A stretch of DNA of 64,000 nt from Tricholomella constricta (GCA_013368375.1 JAACJP010000035.1:248001-312000); one strand, 5' to 3'. Shown: positions 10,701 through 21,329, counted from the first letter of the stretch. The notes: generated from the sequence alone by a model not told the origin. Translations and numbers: made by a program.

Positions 10701-11730
10701 CGGGCACTCACTACCCCACCAACTCGCCCGGAAACCATCCAGATCCCTGTACCGCTGGATCGCTGACCTTCATTCTCGTTCCCTCCACCTAGGTCTCACC
10801 ATCGACGTATCCCATGTCAAAGCCCACACTGCATCCTCATCGCCACCCGCCCAACTTAACCGCCTTGCGGACCATGCCGCCACCTCATCCCAAAAATCAA
10901 TCGTGCCCATCCCCCCTGCCGCTCACCCCACCTTCCACATGGATGCCTTCTCGGCCTTCACCACCACCGATGGCTGGATCGACACCGACCTCACCCGTTA
11001 CATCCAAAATGCCTTAGCTACCTCGTCTTATTTTCATTCTCCATCCCTACATCACTATTCCTCACTACTATACGATCGTAGGCCTCCTCCGGACTTCCCT
11101 TACACCCGAGCCTCCTCATCCTTCTCGGCCGTCGTCCAGCTTTACCTCCGTGCACACCAGCTCGACACAGCGTCACGCCTATCCGCTCGCCTACGATCAA
11201 GCGAACAGCCTTACTGTAGGTTTGGATGTACAACACTCGAAGATGCTCGCCACATCTTCGTTCGCTGTCCTCGCTTCTCAACCTTACGCGACGACGCGAA
11301 CAAAACCATCGTCTCGGCCACCTCCACGCTTCTTGATGTCTTCGGTGTCCCCGCCCCTTACCAATCTCGCACTCTTGAGCATGCGTGTATTATCTCGCAC
11401 GACTCACAGAGTTGGCCCACGGGCTACACCATGTACTATTATGGTGTTCTACCCGACATCGATGATATCACGCGTGACCTAAACCTCGCATCCCTTCCCT
11501 CCTTTAAGGTCGAACGCTTGCGACTCCGTATCGCGGCAACCTGGCACACGACCCTAATCCGTCTTGCTGGCCGAATCTGGGGTATTGTGAAGCGTGCGTC
11601 CTCAATTTCTCCTCCGCCTTCTTCCGACAATCGTAACCGGAGACCCTTGATCACCCTTCCACCTCATCTGTCTTACATTCCTCTGCTCACCAAATCTCAA
11701 AAATTCTCCATTGTTACTTCTCCCACCTAA
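4705..11730 (+). CDS. LINE-1 polyprotein: ORF1 + endonuclease + reverse transcriptase + RNase H
   Basis: The frame of 2341 codons covers what are normally two ORFs. Residues 1 to about 530 match the separate ORF1 protein encoded on the minus strand at 46865-48262. Residues about 530-687 are a pyrimidine-rich linker of unlikely protein quality. From Met688 follows the APE endonuclease (IGETKS, GDFNA with D845, and TDH at 943-944). The reverse transcriptase has motif A around D1379/D1385 (QRDQKKGFDM), motif B KQGGSLSPL and motif C MDDS (D1500, D1501). RNase H keeps its four acidic residues: D1914, E1959, D1988 and D2056. A C-terminal CxxxC...HxxxxC motif follows. Such proteins nick the target and prime reverse transcription from the nick. 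ORF2 may really begin at 6766. Confidence 0.88.
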   Translation: MPFIPGPLQPPPVSDERVDSPPPAFDPSTRPFTGLELTVSGLDRSGPQSAIDHLKRIIVDLTEHGQDLPDLEVTPGSYRTAQDHIDYATVSLTGPLKATPRPDVLEFVRRTLDNVNGITALWRIQRGPDKSRQLVFTTQDKQDASALKDKLDGVFRHQHHEVQATTIARNGARVTYTFVHRNSVDAIIANKPVVENRSGGGTTVLTPVVPRYIQPLYGLEVAVTNVGGYPQAQVIIDSYIRSKYGTDAWRSSRLVLDGTVYTVILRDPNITTSFLTDSFEAFPDGNEAFKPNRPDYLYNLNTASLPTIRSTVRTAGEESPFVRQQLDGLNMQIQTLGQALTKITLDHHDLVEAMRAAQDRYTNMFTNSVILQMKMSQQLLAQGELSSLRNSLSTTQLLLTMATTDVQRDHAAQHIRDLNQRIMDEQRNVADLRKSADAFLNTLLPSTMSATNLVTFPAQPPLTPPGLPIPASSSRPAPDIPTEQASSSASSSKKRPRQDADDAEHDGPLPNPENMEVDPSFHPTSSSQVSLPPPSLSSIFKVSIWEVNTGAHGPSQKSPLNGDLSHCDHPRSTPLRSLRFLPQNYLHDCSPLSLLNRLPFCLLPAPLESSHGTLTYMPASLPIFSTFTFPAPPFVGAPSFPMGSRPTAHVRYFPRAPRPRFLFSFLTFFLLFSLFLSCACVRASFPPMGSGSTVFRTVAINANGFADPMKIAAISDMMHSVKPNAFVIGETKSPHRVSFRLNLRDYSVHESPGKPAGHRNRGKWGVIVGVHRSISCGSPLPLPSSLDGRAIALDLIIPTTNNEGFLHRLIGIYAPWDPGTEPPLFWPDIADLCNSTAHSWSLHGDFNATVAFCESSSSTQTLSNSRVAYSAFLRATSGIDLWAQVPDRNVNDNHTYKGHNTDPDDPDFTSTQVRSIIDRAAASAVGTVSGSICTLSTFIPSTDHLPILSQLVLTSPQTAQGTPLVPTELPPSAYAPRFRFPPRTQSQRLKDFSDAVDLRVSEHGLEELPVTDDPTFDAVYRQMTDILLQAASESFDLPKPPANRTTKPSNPTIRVILRELRRVNRLLSALNTLLSTGVDRYPCAPWAPRYYASFMASNQPNYSAENYRQYLKILRRHLNRIRYAEERECRRDILTKQSSGKISAVLRGGSAKQLFPRNFSRLPLALSANPSPDSDAIFTGPDHVKSITQQYFIKLYHRTPRAPQQKPWMETPSVRNVAHCTAADPFTWPQPLDLPSLRSLLSRGNARPTPGPDGWEKWFIKCLHDRALGVVLRLANYTILNSHFPPSVKTTNISTIHKRGPPLSLSNYRGIACNNFLLNLPFAWLNTLLGPYIAKHNIVPQCQIATQPGVQGRDLVSFISQIQKHAARTRTPLYILQRDQKKGFDMLQPEGFYDAITAYGLPRSIIDLDQSSQHQVPYRVKTAYGFTDSFIVDGVTKQGGSLSPLKCTLTTSLGNRWLSDLQRDQSGEIRIRTINHARSNAPHLPSEASDLRVSMIEAMDDSLLLYSSIPLLLTMARHADQFQATYGWETEWRKSAFYAYNSPFYPNASPNPTISIPSVDYANPSSPLTRFNDVRVVTSHTVFLRVPIDQPDLHFQHLHDLITDFNFPLLHRHLPLTALRRLISQCLISKIRPLLAFQPLTLDLARKLDQVIAHKVHDYLGFPFQFNSLLLFTPLALRGFDFPSVVLLNSALAAAGVQRDLNHHIQPFRHMARVTLSDWSCQLNGCVSPFAVSQPLRHPSSHYTSKQIPHAWVVARSVLANLNVSILPTDCPHILDGTVSILHLYNLCRALPDSRLPHDFIPIRTFTNFARYGYTLLHHFGRWSYHPSMLLPHVFDPHPGFTHPNACLRRDWPLFVSWLQSLASYLPALSFPDPLLLLSRPSRQQLSEDLIVANSQNAPSLLSHHALTHLYASDASLIYDSITPSHSYPSVTFAVVANNSVLNLSLSNFRHSASIQAGEAYGITAAYILALHQHTRQPHRHDVTLFTDHLASVKTINSPGHSLPHQLARKPSRSLYRWIADLHSRSLHLGLTIDVSHVKAHTASSSPPAQLNRLADHAATSSQKSIVPIPPAAHPTFHMDAFSAFTTTDGWIDTDLTRYIQNALATSSYFHSPSLHHYSSLLYDRRPPPDFPYTRASSSFSAVVQLYLRAHQLDTASRLSARLRSSEQPYCRFGCTTLEDARHIFVRCPRFSTLRDDANKTIVSATSTLLDVFGVPAPYQSRTLEHACIISHDSQSWPTGYTMYYYGVLPDIDDITRDLNLASLPSFKVERLRLRIAATWHTTLIRLAGRIWGIVKRASSISPPPSSDNRNRRPLITLPPHLSYIPLLTKSQKFSIVTSPT
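6289..6765 (+). other. Pyrimidine-rich ORF1/ORF2 linker of LINE-1
   Basis: About 480 nt of C/T-rich sequence separate the conserved end of ORF1 from the ATG at 6766 that opens the endonuclease. Stops need purines, so the frame may be open only because of composition. It begins with CAG|GTAAGC, a good splice donor. The related copy has CAG|GTACGC at the same place (minus strand, GT at 46626-46625). Whether this is an intron, a re-initiation spacer or translated is not decided by sequence. Confidence 0.5.
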
Positions 11731-11800
11731 AGCCCCTCCCTTTTCACTTTTCCGCCCCTCTCGACGAGTCGACGAGGTTTAACACCTGAGTTACTTATGT

Positions 11801-12061
11801 AACGTGGTCGACCAAATACATACTAATACTAAAACCCTGTGTACTACTGCCGCCGCGGAGGCCTATGACGCGTTTGTTTCATCATGGCGCGGTATTCGCA
11901 GAAACCTCTTATTTGACTCACCAATTACATTTCATCGTCTAGAAGTCATCTTCATTTCCTGTCGCGTCAGCTGCAGACTCGACCGAGCAATTGCAAACGC
12001 CAGCTGTCAATTCTTCAACTAGCAAATGCAACGTATCTACAGTTACTACCGTGACTTGAAC
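11801..12061. other. Upstream region of FunK1 copy B, no gene seen
   Basis: I see no separate gene. The 12000-12061 part is in frame with copy B and could extend its N-terminus to an ATG at 12026. Confidence 0.35.
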
Positions 12062-15000
12062 ATGGTCAAATCTACCATAGAATGCTCCTGGAACGTCTCG
12101 CCTACCGGGCCTCTTCTCGACAGCCTGTTCCCCGTCCGTCACAGCGACGTCGATGAGGTATATGACAAGCTGGTGGAGGAACAAGTTTATGATGAGATCC
12201 ATGAGCGGTGGAGCTGGCTACCCACGGAAGACTCGGACTCGGAGGTGATTGAACGGTATGATGATGATGCTCCCTTGAAGTTTGTGCAGGTCGCGGAGGC
12301 TGTACGGAAAGCGTACCCGTCTAAGAGGTACGATAGGATTCCTTATCGGTCCGTGTGGACTAGTACTCGGATTGACCGAGGTGGTGTTGAGCCCGAGGCG
12401 AAGGACGGAAAGGCATGTCTTGGTCGCCCTGAGGTTTTGAACGTTCTTGGAATGGAAGACGATGCGGCGGAGTGGGACGGCCTGTTGGATGGTCTAGAGG
12501 GTAATTCCGAGTCCGAGGTGAGTGTTCTCAATGGAGCATATACATCAGATCTAATTCAAGTTTTTTTCAGAAGTTACAAGCCGCACTAGTTGCATGGTGG
12601 TTGAGGGTCAATGTCGTCGTCCAGATCAAGCCTGTCGAAACCGACGATCTCTATAAACACGTCGACCAGCTTGTGGGATATCTGCGCGAGGCTCTGCGGG
12701 AACAGCTGGACCGTCGTTTCGTCCCTGGGCTGCTTTTATCTGGGAGCCAGCTTGCTGTTTGGGTCGCTGATCACTCTGGGGTGCTTGGATCTCAGACGAC
12801 ATTTGATATACACAAGGTAACGTCTCGTTACAATTCTATGTTGTCGTTGACTTTCCATCTACTAGGAGCCGAAACGTTTCATCCAGGTGATTTTAGGGTG
12901 CTCGATTTTGCCCCCTGAGAGGCTCGGGTGGGACACTACCATGAGGCTATGTTCGAACCCGAGTGCACGAGAACTGAAATACGTCCATTTGTTTCACAAG
13001 GACGTCGCCTTTGAAACCTATTCTCGCGATACCTATACGCGGCACTGGGTGATTGAGATGCCATCCAACGAGGATCAGAACAAGCGCGAGCTGTTCATGA
13101 CATCGCGGGTGCTGAGCCGTTCGAAAGAGGGATGTATGCAAGGTCGCGCTTCTGTTGTTTGGGCCGCCTGGAAAGTGGAAGATTTGAAGATGCCCGGGCC
13201 ACATAAGGTAAGTAAGCGGCACCTTGTTGTTTCGGTATTGAACCTTAGTTTTCATACTTAGATATATGTCTTGAAGCAATGCTGGCGACCCACTAAAGAT
13301 AATCGCGAAGCAGAGATGTATCCTGGCAGGAAAGAAGCTTTAGAGAATCACATCGGGCGTGTCTATTCCTCCGAAGACGTCCAGGTTGATGGCGTCGAGA
13401 TCAACACAAAGTCCTTCGTTCGCTGTGATCTCGAACATCTCCCGCCGCCTGAAAGGCCAACGCCAGACCACAACGTCAAGCAAAAGGTCAGACAGCTTCC
13501 AAGAGCAAGGCTCCTCTGGGAGCTTTCTATCTCGGACAATGAAAAGTACATTTCCAAGAGCCCACTCGCCAAAGAGCCAAACTGGCGAGTTCAGACTCGA
13601 ATCCTTCTCGAAGATTACGGATGGCCGCTCCATCAGTTTCGTGACCTGTCCGAGCTCGTTTTGGTGGTCCTGCATGCAGCTCAAGGTTCGTACTGACCGG
13701 TGTCGCTGATGTCCAAAGCAGTGACTGACACCTTGGGGGTTTATCCAGCATCACAGTACCTGCATATGCAAGCTAAAACTTTACAACGTGATATCAGCAT
13801 TGGCAATATTCTCATCTGCCTGGATGACTCGGGACATTCTCGAGGCTGCCTCATTGATCTTGACCACGCCATGAAGACGACGGATGTCAAGCCGACCGTT
13901 CTCGCCCGGGCTTGGGCAGCACCGCCTCTGGCATACGACATCATTCAGTCACGCTTTGAAGAAAAAACGAATCAGACGTGTACGGAGGACGCTGCGCATG
14001 CTTTGGACTACCTCAACGTTGCTTGGTACGCGTATTATATGGCAATCCTGAAACTTAGACCGCAGCTAGTGGAGAAGAATCCGGTTCGCAATATCCCAAG
14101 AAATTTCTTCCGTAGTCCCCCATGACCTTACATTTTTCCAGATAACACCCGGAGATCTCGGCTTCTTGGAGGAGGTGAGGAAAGAGTAACAACTATTGAG
14201 ACTTACCCATACTGATTGATGATGATCACCAGGTTTCTGAAATTCCCGACTATAGCAAACAAAAAGTCTCATTTGGTGTAAGTCGTCGTTATTGACTTTC
14301 CTGGTCTGTATTTGATTTCAATATTAGGCTACGCTACCCTTTGCTAGCGCGGAGGTACTGACTGACATGCGCACATTTTATTCCGGGTATTTCGATGAGT
14401 TTACATCCCCCATTGTCTTCCATGACATCATCCACGACCTCGAGGCACTGTTCTGGTGCGTAACGTATCTCTGCGTCAGCCACGAGGGACCTGGAGGGAA
14501 ACCTCGAACGGAGTTGCAGCCCGACTACATCAAGGAACATCCCAAAGCCAACCAGGATCTGCGCCGCATCAGTTATTACTTTTTCTCCTCCCAGAACCAA
14601 GCCGAACTGGCGCAGAAAAAATCCGTGGTCTTCCAATTGAACGAGTACGAGAGCCACGTGGTTCCGCAGTTCCACCCCTACTTTGAGCCGATGAAGGGAT
14701 TGATGACGCAGTGGTGGCGCATCCTGTCGATGGCATATCAATGGCCTATCTTTGAAGCGGCGCATGGCTGGCTCATAACGGCGCTCGAGACTGCCGTTGA
14801 AGAGTTGAAGGACCAGGCGCCGGGAATTACGCCTGAGGAGACAAAGGAAGTTGGCAGATCTCGCAAGAAGGACCTCAGCGACCTCGCCTTCGTACCAGGT
14901 GCAGATGCGAACAACGACGAAAGCCGTCAGAGTGTGTATAGTGGCTTACCGTTCAAGAGATGCTGTCGAGGGGAACCTGAGACGACTCCGACACGAGATG

Positions 15001-15140
15001 TTAAGAAAACAAGACCTCCCATGATCTACGACGGGACGAATGATCGCCGACCTTTAGGCAGCTCAGAATTCTGTCTCGCTCGCACTTTCGATCAAATCAA
15101 GACAGCCGTTGCACATATAAATTGCACAGTTCGTTCCTAA
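12062..15140 (+). CDS. FunK1-type protein kinase, copy B (intact, 8 exons)
   Basis: Exons are 12062-12517, 12571-12816, 12866-13207, 13262-13685, 13749-14083, 14142-14174, 14233-14277 and 14328-15140, giving 897 codons plus stop with all junctions in phase. Introns are about 50-65 nt; donors after exons 4 and 5 are the weaker GTTCGT/GTTCGC type, and all copies share that position. The lysine motif VLKQCWRP opens exon 4. The catalytic loop is QRDISIGNILI and the metal motif IDLD. The short exons 6 and 7 encode ITPGDLGFLEE and VSEIPDYSK..., a signature repeated in each copy. The C-terminal tail differs from the sisters after about residue 820. The start follows the conserved MVKx, with an alternative ATG at 12026. 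It lies directly downstream of LINE-1. Confidence 0.85.
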
Positions 15141-15379
15141 TAATGATTTCTACAAACCGCCTTGTTTTCATTTCATGTAGAATCGATAACTGATCAGTTC
15201 ATGAGCTGCGACTTCGGCTTGGGTTCAGAATGACAGCAAATGCACAGAATGAGCAAATTTACAAAGAGGAAATGAACATTCACGTTTGAACAACATCGAG
15301 CGGTAAGAATAAGACCGAGCCATTAGTCAATACCGGAACCAACCTCCCTAGAAACGACGACGACAACACGTTTAGCGAA

Positions 15380-15480
15380 TGCGGGAAGTCACTGCTGCCA
15401 TCGACGCCGATGCAAGCCTTGAGAAAGCTCTGCTCCCTGTTGAGGCTGTTGACGACCTCCCTGCCTACGATTTTTCTATC
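15380..15480 (+). pseudogene. Fragment of the conserved FunK1-downstream module
   Basis: One frame reads EVTAAIDADASLEKAL, which matches EQVTAALDADANLEEAL after copy D at about 24730. Only this short match is preserved. It marks the 3' part of the duplicated FunK1 block. Confidence 0.45.
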
Positions 15481-15484
15481 AATA

Positions 15485-15712
15485 CTGCTGTACGAGGCGA
15501 GCGAAACAACAAAAGAACTTACCAGCCTTCAATGACCAGGGGAGTTTTGTGAGCATGTACGAGACGAGCCGGGATAGCACGGGGTACAACGGCGCGAACT
15601 CCTCTGTTCCCTGTGCCGCACCGCCGTCTGCGGGGAGCTGGCGGTACATGACGCGGGTCAGGAGCTCCGTGAGGAAGGCGAGGTCGAGGATGGGCGTCGC
15701 AAGCTGAGGGAG
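15485..15712 (-). pseudogene. Relic of inositol-3-phosphate synthase (3' part)
   Basis: The minus strand reads [18 protein letters not shown] then MYRQLP and [10 protein letters not shown], clearly the same protein segment as the intact gene at about 35150-35320. A splice donor and intron start (GGTAAGTTCTTTTGTTG) match the second intron of the intact gene. It is therefore a DNA-level duplication and not a processed copy. Only about 230 bp are left, so it cannot encode an enzyme. It lies tail-to-tail with FunK1 copy B, mirroring intact INO1 and FunK1 relic G. Confidence 0.85.
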
Positions 15713-15999
15713 TCGAGGAGTGGCGCGCGCGCATCACGATCACATGATCGCTGCTGTTTGTGGACGCATTATTTAGGATTTACTCAAGCTTGACGGTATC
15801 ATCAGGATTCAGGAAAGCCTTCAAACTCCAAATTCATCGAACGAAAATCAGGTCGAGAAAATCGCAACCTTTTATCTTATTCACCAACTAGATCCTTTGT
15901 CCAAAAGCCATCGGCAGTTTTTCATCGCGCGCCAGCTGTCAATCCTGCCAACGCCGAAACCACTGACCACGGAGGACCCGAACAGAGTATATCTATAAA

Positions 16000-18969
16000 A
16001 TGGTCAAATCCGATATAGATGGCTGTTGGAATGTCTCGCATACTGGGCCTCTTATCGACGGCATGTTTCCCGTCTCTCACAGCGACATTAACGACGTATA
16101 TGACAAACTGGTGAAGCAACGCGTTTATGACGAAATCAGCAAGCAATGGAGCGGGCTTCCTACGGAAGAGACAGCTGGGGTGAAGTATGACGCTCCCTTT
16201 GTGCAGGTCGCCGAGGCCATCCGTAAAGCGTACCCATCAACAAAGTGCGACGGAGTGCCTTATCGATCAACGTGGATATACCGACATAGCCTTAAGCCTA
16301 AGTCTACGGATGAAGATACAATTCTTGTTCGCCCCGACATCTTGAACATTCTTGGAATGGATGATGATGCGGTCGAATGGGACAGCCGGATGGATGGCCT
16401 GAACGGCGAATCCCAGGTGAGTGTTTTACAAGGGAGTATACACATCATATTCAATTCCTTCGAAGCTACAAGCCGTAGCTGCATGGTGGCTGAGAGTCAA
16501 TGTCATCGTAGAGATCAAGCCTTTCGAAGGCGAGGACCTCTTGAGACACGTCAACCAGCTTGTGGATTACCTGCGCGAGGCTCTGCGGGAACAGCTCGAC
16601 CGTCGTTTTATTCCTGGACTACTTTTATCTGGAGCCAGCTTGCTGTGTGGGTGGCTGTGTGGGTGGCTGATCGCTCTGGGGTGTTTGGAACTCACACAAC
16701 ATTTGATATACACAAGGTAACGTCACGTTGCGGTATTTACAGTCAACGTGTCATTGACTCTCATCCAGGAGCCGAAACGTTTCATCCAGGTGATTTTAGG
16801 GTGTTCGATTCTGCCCCCTGAGAGGCTCGGGTGGGACACCACCATGAGGCTATGCTCGAGCCCGAGTGCACCAGAACCAAAATACGTCCATTCGTTTCAC
16901 AAGGACGTCGCCTTCGAAACCTATTCTAGCGATAACTATACGCGGCACTGGGTGATTGAAATGCCATCCAACGAGAATCAGAATAAGCGCGAGCTGTTCA
17001 TGACATCGCGGATGCTGAGCCTTTCGAAAGAGGGATGTATGCAAGGTCGCGCTTCGGTTGTTTGGGCCGCCTGGAAAGTGGAAGACCTGAAGACGCCCGG
17101 GCCACACAAGGTAAGTAACCGGCACGTTGGTTTTCGGTATCGAAGCTTAGTTTTCATTGTTAGATTTATGTTTTGCAATGCTGGCGACCCACAAAAGATG
17201 CTCGCGAAGCAGAGATGTATCCTGGCAGGAAAGAAGCTTTTGAGAATCACATTGGGCGTGTCTATTCCTCCGAAGATGTACAGGTTGATGGCGTCGAAAT
17301 TAACACAAAGTCCTTCATTCGCTGTAATCTCGAGCGTCTCCCGCCGTTCAAAAGCTCAAAGGTCAACCGAAACGGCAAGCGAGAGGCCAACCAGCTTCAG
17401 GAAGCAGGGTCCCTCGAGCCATATCTCTTCATTACCACGAAGAGTGATAAAGTCACTTTCGAGAGTGTAAAGGCCGTAAAGCCCAATTGGCGAGTTCAGA
17501 CTCGAATCCTTCTCGAAGATTATGGATGGCCACTACATCACTTTCGTGACCTGTCCGAGCTCGTTTTGGTGATCCTGCATGCGGTTCGAGGTTCGTACTG
17601 ACCGTTGTCGCCAAAATGCAAAGCAGTGACGTCTTGGTTGTATTCAGCATTGCAATTCCTGCATATGCAAGCTAAGACTCTACAGTGTGATATGAGTATT
17701 GGCAATATCCTCATCTGCTTGGATGATACAGGACATTCTCGAGGCTGCCTCATTGATCTTGATCACGCCATAAAGACGACGGATGCCAAGCCAACTATCC
17801 TCACCCTGGCAAGGGCAGCACCGAATTCCGCGGCGTATGAGGCTACCAAGTTATACTTCAATTCAATAACCAACAAAGTATGTTCAGATGACGCTGCGGT
17901 TGCCTTGAAATTCCTCAAGGACTGGTCCTTTTATCACGAGGCGATCCTGACACTCAATTCTCAACTGACGGAGAAGGATTTGGTTCGTTACATTCAAGTG
18001 ATATCCTCCATATTTAAACGAAGTGACACTTTTGCAGATAACACCCGGAGATCTTGGCTTCCTAGAGCAGGTGAGGGACACGATTCGACTATCACAACCG
18101 AGCCTTACCCCTGCCTGATAATCTCCAGATCCATGAAATTCCCGACTACAGCACAAGCACATCGCAATCACTTGCGCGTGGTGTAAGTCATGGTTCTTGA
18201 CTATTTGGCTTGGTACTGATTTAAATATCAGGCTACGTTACCTTTCGCTAGCCCGGAGGTACTAACTAGGATGCGCATTTTTTCCCAACGACAGGAGATG
18301 ATTAAATCACAAGGTGTAATCCGCGACATTATCCACGACCTCGAGGCACTGTTCTGGTGTGTGACATATATCTGTGTCACCCACCAGCAGCCTGGGGGGA
18401 AGCGTAGAACAGAGTTACTGCCTGACTTCATGGAGGAACATCCCGACGCCAACCAGGATTTGCGCCGCATCAACTATTACCTTTTCACTTCCAAGAACGA
18501 AAACGAATTGGCTCATAATAAAAACATGCTCTTTCAGTTCAACGAATATGCGAGCCACGTCGTCCCACAATTCCACCCCTACTTCGAGCCGTTGAAGGAT
18601 CTAATGAAACATTGGTGACGCATTCTGTCGACGGCATATCGATACTCCTTCTTTGAAGCGGCGCATGACTGGCTCACTACGGCCCTCGAGACTGCTTGCA
18701 AAGCGTTGAAGGACAAAGCGCCGATAATCACACCTGTGGAGACTAAGGAAGTGGACAAATTTCGCAAGGAGGATCTCAGCGACCTCTCCTTCGTAACAAG
18801 TATCCGCAACGACGACGATAGCCGCCCGATATGGGACACTGGCATGTTGCCGAGCAATGACGCGACATTGAAAGAAAACTATAAAGAAGAAGCCGAACCC
18901 TCGACTTCAACACGAAGTCCGAAGAAATCCAGAACCTCCCATGGTCCTGGACTCTGCACGACGGGTTAA
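16000..18969 (+). pseudogene. FunK1-type protein kinase, copy C (disrupted)
   Basis: All eight family exons can be found (first ones 16000-16416, 16466-16716, 16769-17110, 17164-17590, 17648-17982, 18038-18070), but the copy is broken. Exon 2 is 251 nt long: it has lost one base near 16630 and carries an extra in-frame 12-bp tandem duplication, so it is out of phase. In exon 4 the codon for the lysine of VLKQ is deleted (about 17177). The catalytic loop is QCDMS in place of HRDIS. In the last exon a conserved tryptophan codon has become TGA (18616-18618). The sequence after the stop is still well conserved, so inactivation is fairly recent. Confidence 0.85.
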
Positions 18970-19828
18970 ATGATCGCCGACTTCGATGATTACGACCCCT
19001 GAAATACAAGAAATTGAACTTCGGCCTCGGTACTTCATGCTTTACCCGTTCATTTTGCGAACGCGAACTGCTACAAACGATGGGATATGCGACATTTCCA
19101 AAACAATCGCTTACCTGTTTTGCATTTTCAGATAGAAAGATATATAGGCACAACGACTTGACAAGGCTCCCTGCTGTCAGCCCCGCTCATCGGAATTCAG
19201 TTCCATGGCCATGAAGTAAAATGGGGACGTCAGTAAGCAGAGAACACAGGAAAGTCTGATCCCCAACAGCCTGAGCATAGAGTGATGAAATCACCTCACT
19301 AGAGTTCCACTAATGGATCGGTGTGAAATTGAATCAAACAACTGGGGTGCCTCCAAGAAAAGAGCCATGGCATGCGAATTGAATGAGCCCAATGTGATAC
19401 TACGATACTGCGATGTAAGAGTGCCGATCGAAGCTAGCATAATAGACACCTACACGACTCGGGGGAAGGGCTGAGCGAGAAAGATAACAAAACTGTCAAA
19501 GGAAAACAAGTACTAGTTACCGTCACGTTTGATTGAAGTCGTATTCCGTGGACGCGATTCTCAGATACGGCCGACAAGGTGACGATGATAAAATGAGATG
19601 GGGGCTTCCCAGAGACAGGCTATGCGTCAACGGAGGGTACGAAAAGACCGGTAGTGGTGGTATGAGTGGTATGGCAGAGGTATGACCCACCATACATTGC
19701 CGCTTTGCTGATGGCCAGTGACAATGCATCAGGCCTGACTCAAGCCTGACTCATTGGCGAAGGAGATGTCATCATCACGCAGTTACAGATTCATTCACTA
19801 TAATGGAGACAGCTCAGGACAAAAATAA
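18970..19828. other. Intergenic, FunK1 3' flank then unassigned
   Basis: The first about 180 bp match, in inverted orientation, the flank around 51130-51200 (GTAGCAGTTCGCGTT-type sequence), so they belong to the duplicated block. I see no gene between about 19200 and 19828. Confidence 0.4.
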
Positions 19829-20987
19829 TCATTCTCGACATCGAGCTCCGCGTGACTGTGCACCATCTAATCCCGGTGAAAGAAGGGTCAGCAAGACTCG
19901 TGAATAACATGCGGTTAGGCATACCCAATGTGCAATAATTGCGGAAGTCGTAGAAACTGCCTCTTTTGAGATACTATCCTCAATAGAGTTAAGAATTTCG
20001 AGCGCTTTGGATCGAAAGTAGCTGCCGCCTCCATTTTCGTCAAGTTTGAGGATGATGAATGACCATGAATGTCCATTCGTCACGACACCGCGAATGGTGG
20101 TTTTCCTAAGTAATGATGAAAGGAGCGTTGCAACAGAATCCGAGAGTTGATTTACCCTGAACTCCTTGCGCAACTTAGCATCTCCACAACAGCCTGCGGT
20201 ACATGTTTTCGGAGGCGCGGGTCGGGACCCTTGGCTTCAGAAACAAAAAAGGCGGAGTATTCGTTCTCCAAGTAATGCAGGGGAAGCTCCTGCAAGAACA
20301 GCCCTGCAGGATGTTGAGCACAAGTATTCAGACGACGGATAAAAACGCACGGGCTTTCTGGGGGGACATCACCATGGCTGTCGAATCTACGTATCCGGAG
20401 GGTGTGTGGTCAACACTTAGCACTACGTTCAAGCCACTCGGGATCATGAAAGCGACGCGGTAAAGGAAGGCATTGATCCACAGACGTGCTGCGGCTTCAT
20501 TCTAAGGGATAATTATCCGGTCAGTCTATCTCTAACAACGATCGAGGCACAATTAGAGTATACTCCTTGCGGAACGAGACCTTTCAGAAACTGAAGATGA
20601 CGATAGAGCATATCAGAGGACCAGAGCGAATCCGCTCCAAGAGAGTCTGTCTTGACCCCACGAGAGATTGCGTCTGGCTTCAAATCGAGTAGTCCGGAGA
20701 AGAAAATGCCCATCTCTTCTAAGTCCAAATAATCCTCAGTCGTGTTGGAAGACGAATAGCTCTGGTCCAGCATGTCAGATCCTAGCATACATAGCATCGA
20801 TTGCACGGACTTGTGGGCCATGATCAACCTTCGCTTGCAGCTCTTTAAGAACGCCATCCAGCTGCGAGTCGAGCTCCGCCGCCTCCCTGTTCAACGACTG
20901 CTCCTGTTGCAACTCCTGCACCAGCGCTTGGATGGCGTTCACAACCACGGCGCTCAAGCCAGATATCTTCTGTTGTTTGGCGGACAT
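19829..20987 (-). pseudogene. PD-(D/E)XK nuclease-like basidiomycete protein, copy 1 (degenerate)
   Basis: The reading starts with MSAKQQ at 20987, followed by a probable coiled-coil segment (NAIQALVQELQQEQ...) and then pieces in shifting frames: EAAARLWINAFLYRV, GYVDSTAMVMSP, FFVSEAKGPDPRLRKH, RGVVTNGHSWSFIILK. The spacing of D in GYVDS and ExK in SEAK fits a PD-(D/E)XK fold, as in a large, poorly characterised family of basidiomycetes. The family name is my inference from these motifs. Stops fall between the pieces (after YARI near 20775 and after AFLSVV); some could be unread introns, but not all have splice sites. A second copy lies at 44101-45760 on the plus strand. Confidence 0.55.
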
Positions 20988-21329
20988 TGTCGAAACGATG
21001 ATTGAAGAAACGAACAGCGACTCATAAACTGTTTCAAACTGAGTTAAAGGCTAGAGACCATCACGTGGTGTGAGTTGCAATCGATGTGGACGAGTAACTT
21101 AAGTTACAAGTAGTAGCCTTTGTTCGTGCTTGAGTATTATCCGGTAAGGCGTCACAGTGTCCATGAACTCGGGACACGTCGAACTAAAATCAGGTCAGGT
21201 CAAGAAAATTACGACTCCCTAACTGGATATCATTGTCACTGAGAAGTTGTCGTGATTTTCTGTCGCGTCAAGCCAGCGGTTAATCCTACCAGCGACGCCG
21301 AAACCAGTGGCCACGGATATATCTACAAC

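Larger units (their letters stand above)
4555..11800 (+). mobile_element. LINE-1: non-LTR retrotransposon, apparently full length
   Basis: The element comprises a short 5' leader with an (ACCATC)n run at 4578-4605, one very long open frame (4705-11730) and a short pyrimidine-rich 3' tail. Domain order is ORF1 region, APE-type endonuclease, reverse transcriptase, RNase H, terminal zinc motif. The left limit comes from loss of match to the FunK1 flank. The right limit is approximate: I could not find a convincing poly(A) tail or target-site duplication. The uninterrupted frame and complete catalytic sets suggest a recent insertion. Confidence 0.8.

Noticed and set aside
15485..15712. Processed (retrocopied) INO1 pseudogene
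   Set aside because: The donor and first bases of the second intron are present, so the copy came from genomic DNA.
18604..18620. Possible intron rescuing the TGA in FunK1 copy C
   Set aside because: No GT/AG pair surrounds it, sisters have an uninterrupted TGG at this codon, and exon 2 is out of phase anyway.
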